From Polynucleobacter sp. (lineage in GTDB: Bacteria > Pseudomonadota > Gammaproteobacteria > Burkholderiales > Burkholderiaceae), in NCBI GenBank assembly GCA_023257325.1, contig JALRCP010000070.1:1-11663 (forward strand): 11,663 nucleotides of DNA, given 5' to 3'. The notes below the pieces were generated by a model. The model worked only from the letters and a program-made list of their open reading frames with translations. It had not been told where the DNA came from and made no database searches. Position numbers and translations under genes: made by a program. Each line of letters starts with the position of its first letter. The stretch's first letter is position 1. Shown one piece after another: positions 1 through 6,128 of the stretch.

Positions 1-1
1 G

Positions 2-243
2 GGCAACGGGTCGGCTGGAGGTCCCCGCCTCGAGAGGATCCACGGCATCACTGATGCAGACCTCCGAGGTGCCCCCGACTTCGGTGACTTGCACACCGGC
101 CTGCGGCGTGCGCTCGCCGGACGTATCCCGATCGGCCACAACTCCAATAGCATCGTACCAACGTTGTATTCCGCACTGAATTTCAGTGATGGACTTGGTA
201 GAGGATGCGGTTTAAAACCCTGTTTTGTTTTGCAATGTCGCTA
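2..243 (+). pseudogene. Possible DnaQ-type exonuclease fragment, foreign-looking, truncated by the window edge
   Basis: A plus-strand frame is open from the window edge to a TAA at 241-243. Its first 50 or so residues read like the middle of a DEDDh (DnaQ/Pol III epsilon) exonuclease. An IHGITDADL motif is followed by GAPDF and then GRIPIGHN, matching the family pattern HGIT...AP.F...L.G...VAHN. In the family HN is followed two residues later by FD, which carries a catalytic aspartate. Here the residues are HNSNSI, so the match stops exactly at the catalytic motif. GC content also falls there: 85 of the first 120 bases are G or C by my count, against about 44 of the next 91. I infer a broken fragment joined to unrelated DNA near 145, not a working gene. 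The opposite strand is also open here, so a chance frame in GC-rich DNA is possible. No start codon is in the window. Confidence 0.38.
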
Positions 244-976
244 AAAAAGCTTCATCTGCAGCACTCAACAAGCCTTGCTCACGAGCCTGAACAATTAAGT
301 CAGGTCGCCGCTTTAACGTCAGCTCCAAAGATTGATGCCGACGGTAATCCGCTATTTTAGCGTGATGTCCGCCTAAAAGCACGTCTGGGACCAATAAATT
401 TTCATAATTTTCGGGTCTGGTGTAATGAAAACAGTCCAAAAGACCATCCATAAAGCTATCCTGAGCCACAGAATCCGCATCCCCGAGGGCCCCCGGAATC
501 AATCTGATCACTGCATCCATGACCGCCATAGCCGGGATTTCGCCGCCAGAAACCACAAAATCTCCCAAACTGAGCTCTTCATCCACGCAGCGCTCAACCA
601 AACGCTGATCAATGGCCTCGTAACGACCACACAATAGGGTGACAGTTTCTAAATCCTTGATATATTTTGCTTTTTTTTGATTAAATCGTTCACCTTGAGG
701 CGACAAAAGGATCACGGGGCCTGCTTTTTGACCCGCCTTGACCTGATCAGTAGCTACTGCATTGAGGGTATCTTCCAAGGGCTTGGCCATCATTACCATT
801 CCAGGCCCGCCACCATAAGCACGGTCATCCACCGTTCTGCGCGCATCAGTGGTGAAGTCTCTGGGGTTCCAGGTCTTCAAAGTGACTAGACCTTGCTCAA
901 AAGCTCTTCCCGTCACTCCCCAAGAGGTAATGGCGGAGAACATTTCAGGGAAAAGGGTGACCAAATCAAAGCGCAT
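212..976 (-). CDS. trmD: tRNA (guanine-37-N1)-methyltransferase TrmD
   Basis: TrmD transfers a methyl group from S-adenosylmethionine to N1 of G37, next to the anticodon of tRNAs reading CUN, CCN and CGG codons. This prevents +1 frameshifting. The protein is 254 residues, the usual length. It has YGGGPGM at 54-60 and the SAM-binding trefoil-knot segments LSPQG (91-95), CGRYE (116-120) and [11 protein letters not shown] (136-146). The conserved catalytic aspartate is probably D173 in QDSF, followed by HYTRPE and the C-terminal tRNA-binding helical domain with RRHQSLE. ATG at 974-976 starts nine bases after the rimM stop, so the two genes are co-transcribed and probably translationally coupled. 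The gene is intact, but rplS, its usual downstream partner, is absent. The sequence changes character immediately after the stop codon. Confidence 0.97.
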   Translation of the reverse strand: MRFDLVTLFPEMFSAITSWGVTGRAFEQGLVTLKTWNPRDFTTDARRTVDDRAYGGGPGMVMMAKPLEDTLNAVATDQVKAGQKAGPVILLSPQGERFNQKKAKYIKDLETVTLLCGRYEAIDQRLVERCVDEELSLGDFVVSGGEIPAMAVMDAVIRLIPGALGDADSVAQDSFMDGLLDCFHYTRPENYENLLVPDVLLGGHHAKIADYRRHQSLELTLKRRPDLIVQAREQGLLSAADEAFLATLQNKTGF

Positions 977-985
977 GCCAAGAAT

Positions 986-1537
986 TTACCAGTCCAACTG
1001 CCAATCCACCACAATTTGGCGATTGGGGTCTTGAGGGTCATGATTGACCGACTGAACAGTTGATTCAATGAAGGGAATCAAGCGATCTTCTTTTTGTCCC
1101 TCTGCACGAACACACAAAATAGATTGGGCCCCGTTGTCCATCAAATCAATCACTTCGCCAAGAGTCTCACCTTGCATGTTGACCACAGGCAAGCCAATCA
1201 AATCCACCCAGTAGTAGCTATTGCTATCTTGGGGAGGAAAATCAGCGCGACTAACATAGACCGCATGGCCTTTAAGAGCCTCCGCTTGATTTCGATCTGT
1301 AATACCCTCTAAACCAAGAAGAATTTGACCACTGTGGTCTTTTGCCGTCTTGATTTCCCAAGGGCGAGCACTGCTGGCCGAAGCAGGAGGCTTGGCTAGC
1401 CAAACAAGCGGAGCAGAAAATAGTGCCTCAGGTTCTTTTGAATAAGGTTTGATTTTCACCAAGCCTCTAATTCCCTGAGCGTCGAGTATGTGCCCGACTA
1501 AGATCAAATCAGACGGAGGGCTCAGGGTATTGCTCAT
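986..1537 (-). CDS. rimM: Ribosome maturation factor RimM
   Basis: RimM binds ribosomal protein S19 in the head of the 30S subunit and assists late 16S rRNA processing and assembly. The N-terminal RimM barrel begins with the family motif GHILDAQGIRGLVKI (about residues 15-29). The C-terminal PRC barrel includes YYWVDLIGLPV, LGEV, DNGAQSIL and RLIPFI. I chose ATG at 1535-1537 (183 residues) because a strong GGAGG (minus strand, bases 1543-1547) lies five bases upstream. An in-frame TTG at 1559-1561 would add eight residues but has no such site. The C-terminus ends in a tryptophan-rich QIVVDWQLDW, common in the family. It is the middle gene of rpsP-rimM-trmD, with 68 bases between the rpsP stop and this start. 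That gap contains a strong hairpin. Confidence 0.96.
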   Translation of the reverse strand: MSNTLSPPSDLILVGHILDAQGIRGLVKIKPYSKEPEALFSAPLVWLAKPPASASSARPWEIKTAKDHSGQILLGLEGITDRNQAEALKGHAVYVSRADFPPQDSNSYYWVDLIGLPVVNMQGETLGEVIDLMDNGAQSILCVRAEGQKEDRLIPFIESTVQSVNHDPQDPNRQIVVDWQLDW

Positions 1538-1577
1538 CAGAGCCTCCGCACATTGATTCAATTAAGATGACCACTCT

Positions 1578-1596
1578 GATGATGCAAGGCATCATC
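1578..1596 (-). other. Hairpin between rpsP and rimM
   Basis: A perfect 8-bp inverted repeat GATGATGC/GCATCATC with a 3-base loop lies in the rpsP-rimM spacer. No T-tract follows in the direction of transcription, so it is not a standard intrinsic terminator. It may be an RNA processing or stability element that sets rpsP expression apart from rimM-trmD. The two internal ATC steps make the stem partly repetitive. Confidence 0.6.
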
Positions 1597-1605
1597 GTCC
1601 AAGTC

Positions 1606-1851
1606 TTAGGCTTTTGGAGCGCCTTTAAGCAAACGTGCAACAGTCGGTGACAATTGAGCACCAACGCCTTGCCAGTATGTCAAACGATCCTGGGCAATAC
1701 GGAAACCTTGCTCAGTTTCCACAGCGCTTGGATTGTAATAACCGATGCGCTCGATAAAGTTCGAGTCACGGCGATTGCGTTTGTCAGTAGCAACGATGCT
1801 AAAGAATGGACGATTTTTAGAACCGCCACGTGCGAGTCGAATGACGACCAT
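1606..1851 (-). CDS. rpsP: 30S ribosomal protein S16
   Basis: Small, basic structural protein of the 30S subunit, needed for assembly of the 5' and central domains of 16S rRNA. At 81 residues it has the normal length. It opens with [17 protein letters not shown] and carries the S16 signature region, then IERIGYYNP and [12 protein letters not shown], with a hydrophobic TVARLL helix near the end. ATG at 1849-1851 has an AAGGAAA ribosome binding site about six bases upstream. It is the first gene of the rpsP-rimM-trmD operon, transcribed away from the lipoprotein gene at 1930. Confidence 0.98.
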   Translation of the reverse strand: MVVIRLARGGSKNRPFFSIVATDKRNRRDSNFIERIGYYNPSAVETEQGFRIAQDRLTYWQGVGAQLSPTVARLLKGAPKA

Positions 1852-1884
1852 GTGATTTCCTTACAATGCTGAAATAAACCACGT

Positions 1885-1914
1885 ATTCTATCGCAGAATT
1901 CAGCAGAAGACCAA
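1885..1914 (-). promoter_or_regulatory. Candidate sigma-70 promoter for rpsP-rimM-trmD
   Basis: On the minus strand a TAGAAT -10 (bases 1885-1890, five of six consensus positions) lies 18 bases from a weak TTGGTC -35 (1909-1914). The distance to the rpsP start leaves a leader of roughly 25-30 bases. The -35 falls just before the start of the divergent lipoprotein gene, so any promoter of that gene must overlap it. Prediction only. Confidence 0.4.
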
Positions 1915-1929
1915 TATTTGAAGCCAAAC

Positions 1930-2433
1930 ATGCCCCAATTGAGACCCTTTTTAAGACCCTTCCCCCGATTTTTGAGCCTGTGGGCCCTGATAGGTCTTGC
2001 ATTAACAGGTTGCGCCCAAGTAATGCCCCCTTGCGGCGCAATCAATGCACCCCCCATACAAGATGTGGCAGGAACTCAGTGGCAATTGATTCGCTGGCAT
2101 TACACCAGTCCCAATGATCAAAAAACACGCCAGCGCACCATCCCATATGGTGAAAATAAGTCGTCGATCACCCTGGATTTTTCATCTGATGGAAAAACAG
2201 TGAGTGGCACCTTGGGCTGCAATCGTTTCACGGCACAAGTTCAAGTGAGCGAACGTGGCTTTGCCCTTGAAAAAATAGCCAGCACCCGCAAGGCTTGCCC
2301 GCCCCCCATGGATCAATTGGAATACAAATTACTGAGTTACTTGTCTGATTACCGCACCCTGGTCAGGGATGGGGACCGCTTACTAATCATGACCCGTGAT
2401 CAAGAAGTCTTAAGCTTTGCTCTTAAAAATTAA
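1930..2433 (+). CDS. META-domain (HslJ-like) lipoprotein
   Basis: Predicted lipoprotein of 167 residues. The N-terminus is arginine-rich (RPFLRPFPRF), followed by a hydrophobic stretch and the lipobox LALTGC, with the lipidated cysteine at residue 28. The rest is a META domain (about 44-165), as in the heat-shock and novobiocin-resistance protein HslJ. It shows a GTQWQLIRW opening strand, SGTLGCNRFTA, then STRKACPPPMDQLEYKLL, matching the family pattern GCN.f.G...T.maC...E. The fold is known but the molecular function of this family is poorly defined; an envelope role is inferred from the lipobox. I chose ATG at 1930, with a weak GAAG six bases upstream. TTG at 1918 in the same frame would add four residues. 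It may be co-transcribed with the membrane protein 42 bases downstream. Confidence 0.85.
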   Translation: MPQLRPFLRPFPRFLSLWALIGLALTGCAQVMPPCGAINAPPIQDVAGTQWQLIRWHYTSPNDQKTRQRTIPYGENKSSITLDFSSDGKTVSGTLGCNRFTAQVQVSERGFALEKIASTRKACPPPMDQLEYKLLSYLSDYRTLVRDGDRLLIMTRDQEVLSFALKN

Positions 2434-2475
2434 ACCATGCTCCGCGCTTGAGTGATTAATCAATACAATCAGAAC

Positions 2476-2916
2476 ATGCACAAAAATAAACTCGTCTTTT
2501 GCTCTCTTGGTCTCTTCTTTCCCGGTTTGGGTCTGAATGTTTTTTACCTCAAAGGTTTGCGTAACCCATGGGCTTGGTTACAAATGATCAGCTTATTTGC
2601 AGGGATTTTGGGCTGGAAATTGCTTGGAGCAAGCGACATGTCCTCAGCCCTGGGCTGGGTCTTGGCTGCGGCTGGTTTCATCACTTTAGAAGCCAGTTGG
2701 CTGACAACGATTGTGTTTGGTTTACGCCCAGATGAAAAATGGGATGCACAGTTCAATCCCAACAGCGGTCAAAAAAGTCAGTCCGGTTGGTTGGTTATTT
2801 TGTGCGTGATTGCTTCTTTGATGATTGGCGCAGCAATTTTGATGATTGGCTTAGCGATTGCTTTTGAGCAACACTTTCTAAGCCAATTTGAAGCCGCTAA
2901 AAAAATATCACAATAA
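2476..2916 (+). CDS. Small multi-pass membrane protein, TM2-like N-terminus
   Basis: I do not recognise a characterised function. The protein has 146 residues from ATG 2476, or 154 from GTG 2452; neither start has a convincing ribosome binding site. Four hydrophobic segments can be seen, at about residues 5-22, 31-48, 55-80 and 104-128. The first, with the pattern GLFFPGLGLNVFYLKG, resembles a TM2 domain, in which a glycine-rich helix is followed by an FY-G turn. Between segments three and four is a polar stretch, GLRPDEKWDAQFNP, which looks like a conserved cytoplasmic loop. The C-terminus is short and charged. It follows the META lipoprotein on the same strand and ends at a convergent hairpin shared with etfA. 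Confidence 0.65.
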   Translation: MHKNKLVFCSLGLFFPGLGLNVFYLKGLRNPWAWLQMISLFAGILGWKLLGASDMSSALGWVLAAAGFITLEASWLTTIVFGLRPDEKWDAQFNPNSGQKSQSGWLVILCVIASLMIGAAILMIGLAIAFEQHFLSQFEAAKKISQ

Positions 2917-2918
2917 CT

Positions 2919-2940
2919 TGATTAAGCCTAAGCTTAATCA
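2919..2940. terminator. Convergent hairpin between the membrane-protein gene and etfA
   Basis: Perfect 9-bp inverted repeat TGATTAAGC/GCTTAATCA with loop CTAA, three bases after the plus-strand stop and nine bases before the etfA stop. There is no T-tract on the plus side. On the minus side a run of seven Ts appears about 15 bases beyond the stem. The placement suggests a shared bidirectional terminator, but the AT-rich stem makes it weak. Confidence 0.5.
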
Positions 2941-2949
2941 GTCCATTGA

Positions 2950-3885
2950 TCAGCCTAGCTCCTGAATCAATTCAGGGACGGCCGTGAATAAATCAGCCAC
3001 CAAACCATAATCAGCGACACTGAAAATTGGCGCATCCGCATCCTTATTGATCGCCACAATCACTTTCGAGTCCTTCATGCCTGCCAAGTGCTGAATAGCT
3101 CCTGAAATACCCACCGCGATATACAGTTGAGGCGCAACAATCTTACCTGTTTGACCCACTTGATAATCATTGGGGACATAACCGGCATCCACTGCTGCAC
3201 GAGAGGCCCCCAAAGCAGCCCCCAATTTATCTGCCAAGGGTTCTAGCAACTCTTGATACTTCTCTGCAGACCCCAAACCTCGACCACCCGACACAATCAC
3301 ACGGGCAGCCCCCAACTCTGGGCGGTCGGATTGGTTCACTTCTTTAGAAACAAATTTAGATTGGCCAGCATCAGCCACTGCTGCTGCAGTCTCAATTACT
3401 GCACTGCCACCAGTGTTCGCAACCGGCTCAAAATTGGTTGTTCTCACAGTGATTACTTTGATGGCATCGGTCGCCTGCACAGTAGCAATTGCATTGCCTG
3501 CGTAGATCGGTCTTTGAAAAGTATCAGGGCTCACCACTTTGGTGATATCTGACACTTGTGCCACATCTAATTTTGCCGCCACACGTGGCAAAGTGTTTTT
3601 ACCTACCGCCGTTGCAGGCGCAAAAATATGGCTGTACTGAGAAGCCATGGCCAAAATTTGTGCAGCCAAACTTTCACCCAACTGATGCTCCAAATGAGGT
3701 GCATCCACATGAATGACTTTGCTCACACCGGCTACCTGAGACGCATCTTTAGCAGCCCCACCGGCTTGATGACCTGCCACCAAGACATGAACGTCTTGAC
3801 CGCAAGCAAGTGCAGCAGCCACTGTATTTAAAGTGCCCGCTCTCAAAGAATGATTATCGTGTTCTGCAATTACGAGTGAAGTCAT
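2950..3885 (-). CDS. etfA: Electron transfer flavoprotein alpha subunit
   Basis: EtfA with EtfB forms the soluble FAD-containing heterodimer that passes electrons from acyl-CoA and related dehydrogenases to ETF-ubiquinone oxidoreductase. The protein has 311 residues, normal for the family. The N-terminal domain (about 1-190) is the ETF alpha/beta fold. The C-terminal FAD-binding domain has GGRGLGS (200-206), then DAGYVPND, QVGQTGK (242-248), GISGAIQH (259-266) and NKDADAPIF (280-288), matching the conserved ETF-alpha flavin-contact motifs. ATG at 3883-3885 directly follows the etfB TAA with no spacer. The AAGGTG ribosome binding site lies inside the end of etfB, so translation is probably coupled. 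No acyl-CoA dehydrogenase is adjacent here. Confidence 0.97.
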   Translation of the reverse strand: MTSLVIAEHDNHSLRAGTLNTVAAALACGQDVHVLVAGHQAGGAAKDASQVAGVSKVIHVDAPHLEHQLGESLAAQILAMASQYSHIFAPATAVGKNTLPRVAAKLDVAQVSDITKVVSPDTFQRPIYAGNAIATVQATDAIKVITVRTTNFEPVANTGGSAVIETAAAVADAGQSKFVSKEVNQSDRPELGAARVIVSGGRGLGSAEKYQELLEPLADKLGAALGASRAAVDAGYVPNDYQVGQTGKIVAPQLYIAVGISGAIQHLAGMKDSKVIVAINKDADAPIFSVADYGLVADLFTAVPELIQELG

Positions 3886-4635
3886 TTAAATCACCTTCGC
3901 TTCATTTTTTAGTTTTTCGACCAATGTTTTCACATCAGCCACCATCACGCCAGCGCCTCGCACAGGAGGCTCTTGAACTTGGATGGTTTTTAGTCGAGGA
4001 CTAGGATCCACGCCTAAGTCTTCTGGCTTGCAAATATCTAATGGCTTTTTCTTGGCCTTCATGATGTTAGGCAAAGTGACATAACGAGGCTCATTCAAAC
4101 GCAAATCCGTGGTTACTACCGCAGGCAACTGAATCGCCAAGGTCTCTAAACCACCATCTACTTCACGTGTCACAATCGCTTGGCCATTTTCAACTTGAAC
4201 TTTTGAAGCAAAAGTAGCCTGAGGAATATCAAGCAATGCCGCCAACATTTGACCGGTTTGATTGCTGTCGTCATCAATGGCCTGCTTACCCAGAATAATC
4301 AACTGAGCCTGCTCTTTATCCACAATCGCTTTGAGCATCTTTGCCACCGCCAAAGGCTGTAACTCGGCATCCGTTTCTACCAAAATACCGCGATCAGCAC
4401 CAATGGCCATGGCAGTGCGAAGCGTTTCTTGACACTGCGCAACACCGCAGGACACGGCCACAATTTCTGTCGCCTTACCAGCTTCTTTGAGTCGTACCGC
4501 TTCTTCAACGGCAATTTCATCAAAAGGGTTCATGCTCATTTTGACGTTGGCAATGTCCACTCCTGATTGATCAGATTTAACGCGCACTTTGACGTTGTAA
4601 TCCACCACACGCTTAACAGCCACTAGAATTTTCAT
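3886..4635 (-). CDS. etfB: Electron transfer flavoprotein beta subunit
   Basis: EtfB is the second subunit of electron transfer flavoprotein. It holds a structural AMP and carries the recognition loop that docks to partner dehydrogenases. The protein has 249 residues, the typical length. It opens with [19 protein letters not shown], followed by [17 protein letters not shown] (about 35-51), the ETF-beta signature. Then come [21 protein letters not shown] in the AMP-binding region, [14 protein letters not shown], and a C-terminal [18 protein letters not shown] segment that wraps onto EtfA. ATG at 4633-4635 is preceded by only a modest AAGAG site. It is the first gene of etfBA, divergent from mltB across 208 bp. 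A TTATCCACA 9-mer lies inside the coding region at 4316-4324, where it encodes ordinary residues of IVDKEQ. Confidence 0.97.
   Translation of the reverse strand: MKILVAVKRVVDYNVKVRVKSDQSGVDIANVKMSMNPFDEIAVEEAVRLKEAGKATEIVAVSCGVAQCQETLRTAMAIGADRGILVETDAELQPLAVAKMLKAIVDKEQAQLIILGKQAIDDDSNQTGQMLAALLDIPQATFASKVQVENGQAIVTREVDGGLETLAIQLPAVVTTDLRLNEPRYVTLPNIMKAKKKPLDICKPEDLGVDPSPRLKTIQVQEPPVRGAGVMVADVKTLVEKLKNEAKVI
4316..4324 (+). promoter_or_regulatory. DnaA-box 9-mer inside etfB
   Basis: Exact TTATCCACA, the consensus DnaA box, on the plus strand within etfB. Because it encodes plausible etfB residues, chance is the default explanation. It is listed because two more boxes occur in the adjacent intergenic region. 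Confidence 0.3.
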
Positions 4636-4674
4636 AAGGACTCTTGTTTTAATAAGTGATTCACCAATGCCTAC

Positions 4675-4680
4675 ATTCTA
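4675..4680 (-). promoter_or_regulatory. Possible -10 element for etfBA
   Basis: TAGAAT on the minus strand, about 40 bases upstream of the etfB start, matches five of six -10 consensus positions. No good -35 hexamer stands 16-19 bases upstream, so the call is weak. An activator-dependent promoter would be one explanation. Confidence 0.25.
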
Positions 4681-4720
4681 ATATGCTTAATTCTTTCTGA
4701 CTGAACTTTTTCCAGGCCCT

Positions 4721-4736
4721 ATTATTTTGAAATAAT
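4721..4736. other. AT-rich palindrome in the etfB-mltB intergenic region
   Basis: ATTATTT-TG-AAATAAT is a 7-bp perfect inverted repeat with a 2-base centre, one base away from a consensus DnaA box at 4738. It could be a dimeric regulator's operator or a helically unstable AT-rich element. No specific regulator is recognised. Confidence 0.4.
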
Positions 4737-4737
4737 C

Positions 4738-4746
4738 TGTGGATAA
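4738..4746 (-). promoter_or_regulatory. Consensus DnaA box
   Basis: TGTGGATAA on the plus strand is an exact TTATCCACA DnaA box on the minus strand. It is non-coding and lies about 100 bases upstream of both etfB and mltB, beside the AT-rich palindrome. Binding is predicted only from sequence identity to the consensus. Confidence 0.5.
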
Positions 4747-4813
4747 TGAGACCATCCATTGCAGATCATGTACTGGTTAAGTGAGTCATTTGATCAGTGA
4801 TTGACCGCCTAAG

Positions 4814-4822
4814 TTATTCACA
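4814..4822 (+). promoter_or_regulatory. DnaA-box variant upstream of mltB
   Basis: TTATTCACA matches the relaxed DnaA consensus TTATNCACA. It is in the opposite orientation to the box at 4738, with 67 bases between them, and ends 21 bases before the mltB start. Bound DnaA would therefore sit in the probable mltB promoter or leader. Confidence 0.4.
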
Positions 4823-4843
4823 AAAGAAGAGAAAAGAAAGAAA

Positions 4844-6115
4844 TTGCGATTGCTGACTAAATTAGCTCTTTTTGGCTACGCTCACCGCTGGCCCATGATG
4901 ACCTTGACACTGGGTTTGACCGCTCTCATATCTGGATGCTCAACTTTGCCCAGCACCTCTACAGATCCAGCATCACCCATGAGTAGTTCCACCTCCAGTA
5001 TTGAAATCATTGAAGCTGAAAAAACACCGGATTCTTTGGCACCATTTTTAGAGAAAGTCAGCAAAGACCATCAAATTCCATTGAACTCATTACAAAAAGC
5101 ATTTGAAGGTACCAAAACCATTCCCTCTATCAAGAAGTTGGTCATGCCACCCCCTCCAGGTTTTCAGAAAAACTGGAAGGTCTACAGAAGTCGCTTTGTT
5201 GAACCTCGCCGCCTAGCAGCAGGCCAGAAATTCTGGAAAGAACATCGCACTTTTATTGAAAAAACTGCAAAAGAAACTGGCGTCCCCGCCGAAATTATCG
5301 TGGCCATTATTGGTGTTGAAACCATCTATGGTCGTCACATGGGCAACTTTTCCGTCAAAGACACCTTAACAACTTTGGGCTTTGACTATCCCGATACTCC
5401 GAATAAAGTTGCTCGAGAAACCCTCTTTAAAAATCAGTTGGAAGATTTAATTCTGCTTTGCTGGTCAGAAGATAAAAAAGAGCGTGCCTTTCAAAATTGC
5501 TTAAATCAAAAAGGTTCTTATGCGGGCGCAATTGGTTTACCTCAGTTCATGCCTGGCAGCATTCGTCGCTTTGCCACTGATGGCGACAGAGATGGAAAGA
5601 TTGACTTAAGAAATTCGCCAGAGGATGCGATTGCCAGCGTGGGTCAATTTTTAAAAATGCATGGCTGGGTCAAAGATGAACCCATTTATTTGAACATCCA
5701 AACTGATTCAGAGACCATGGTCACCGCAAAAAATTTGGCCGATGGCGAACCCAAAGCCAAACTTCAAGTGGGGCAATTGGTCAAAAATGGATTATTAAAA
5801 GAGACTGATTTACCCAGCAATACCCCAAGTCTAATTGTTGATCTTCCGAGCCCCAACAGCTCCGGTGGAACCGACGTTCATTATGTGATTGGTTTAAGAA
5901 ATTTCTTAGTCATTTGCGACTACAACCGCAGTTTCTTCTACGCTCAATCCGTGGCCGAGTTTGCGGAAGCTTTAGCAGGCGAGAAACCTACCAGCGTTGC
6001 CAAAAAGCCCGTGAAGAAAACAAAGCCACAAGCTAAAACATCCCCTAAAAAGAAAAATGGGTCTGAGGCCAGTAGCGCTAAAACTGCTAGCAAAAAAACC
6101 ACCTCCACAAACTAA
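4844..6115 (+). CDS. mltB: Lytic murein transglycosylase B (MltB) lipoprotein
   Basis: MltB cleaves the MurNAc-GlcNAc bond of peptidoglycan, forming 1,6-anhydroMurNAc. It works from the periplasmic face of the outer membrane. The TTG at 4844 follows a purine-rich AGAAAAGAAAG stretch and gives a signal peptide with basic residues, then the lipobox LISGC with C32 as the lipid anchor. A start at ATG 4895 would leave almost no n-region. The catalytic core (about 63-375) has PPPGF, GVETIYGR with the expected catalytic glutamate E159, and LPQFMPGSIRRFATDGDRDGKIDL, followed by DAIASVGQFLKMHGW. The last 40 or so residues are a lysine/serine/threonine-rich low-complexity tail, absent from E. coli MltB. 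At 423 residues it is longer than usual because of that tail. Divergent from etfBA, convergent with cysM. Confidence 0.95.
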   Translation: MRLLTKLALFGYAHRWPMMTLTLGLTALISGCSTLPSTSTDPASPMSSSTSSIEIIEAEKTPDSLAPFLEKVSKDHQIPLNSLQKAFEGTKTIPSIKKLVMPPPPGFQKNWKVYRSRFVEPRRLAAGQKFWKEHRTFIEKTAKETGVPAEIIVAIIGVETIYGRHMGNFSVKDTLTTLGFDYPDTPNKVARETLFKNQLEDLILLCWSEDKKERAFQNCLNQKGSYAGAIGLPQFMPGSIRRFATDGDRDGKIDLRNSPEDAIASVGQFLKMHGWVKDEPIYLNIQTDSETMVTAKNLADGEPKAKLQVGQLVKNGLLKETDLPSNTPSLIVDLPSPNSSGGTDVHYVIGLRNFLVICDYNRSFFYAQSVAEFAEALAGEKPTSVAKKPVKKTKPQAKTSPKKKNGSEASSAKTASKKTTSTN

Positions 6116-6128
6116 GACAGTGTCTTAG
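6112..6128. terminator. Palindrome spanning the convergent mltB and cysM stops
   Basis: CTAAGACA-G-TGTCTTAG is an 8-bp perfect inverted repeat around one base. Each arm holds one gene's stop codon: TAA of mltB at 6113-6115 and TAA of cysM at 6125-6127 on the other strand. As RNA it folds with a 7-bp stem and a three-base loop. There is no T-tract on either side, so termination efficiency is uncertain. Confidence 0.45.

Noticed and set aside
29..41. Adjacent XhoI (CTCGAG) and BamHI (GGATCC) sites suggesting a vector polylinker
   Set aside because: The exonuclease-like frame reads through both sites as RLERIHG, so coding explains them. No other vector sequence is recognisable.
1680..2057. Open frame on the minus strand of 125 residues across the rpsP-lipoprotein gap
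   Set aside because: It overlaps rpsP in another frame and the lipoprotein on the other strand, has no recognisable domain, and its composition looks like a shadow.
4636..4843. A replication origin at the DnaA boxes
   Set aside because: There are only two intergenic boxes, one non-consensus. No dnaA, dnaN, gidA or rpmH is nearby, and the region is short. A regulatory or titration role is the most that can be argued.
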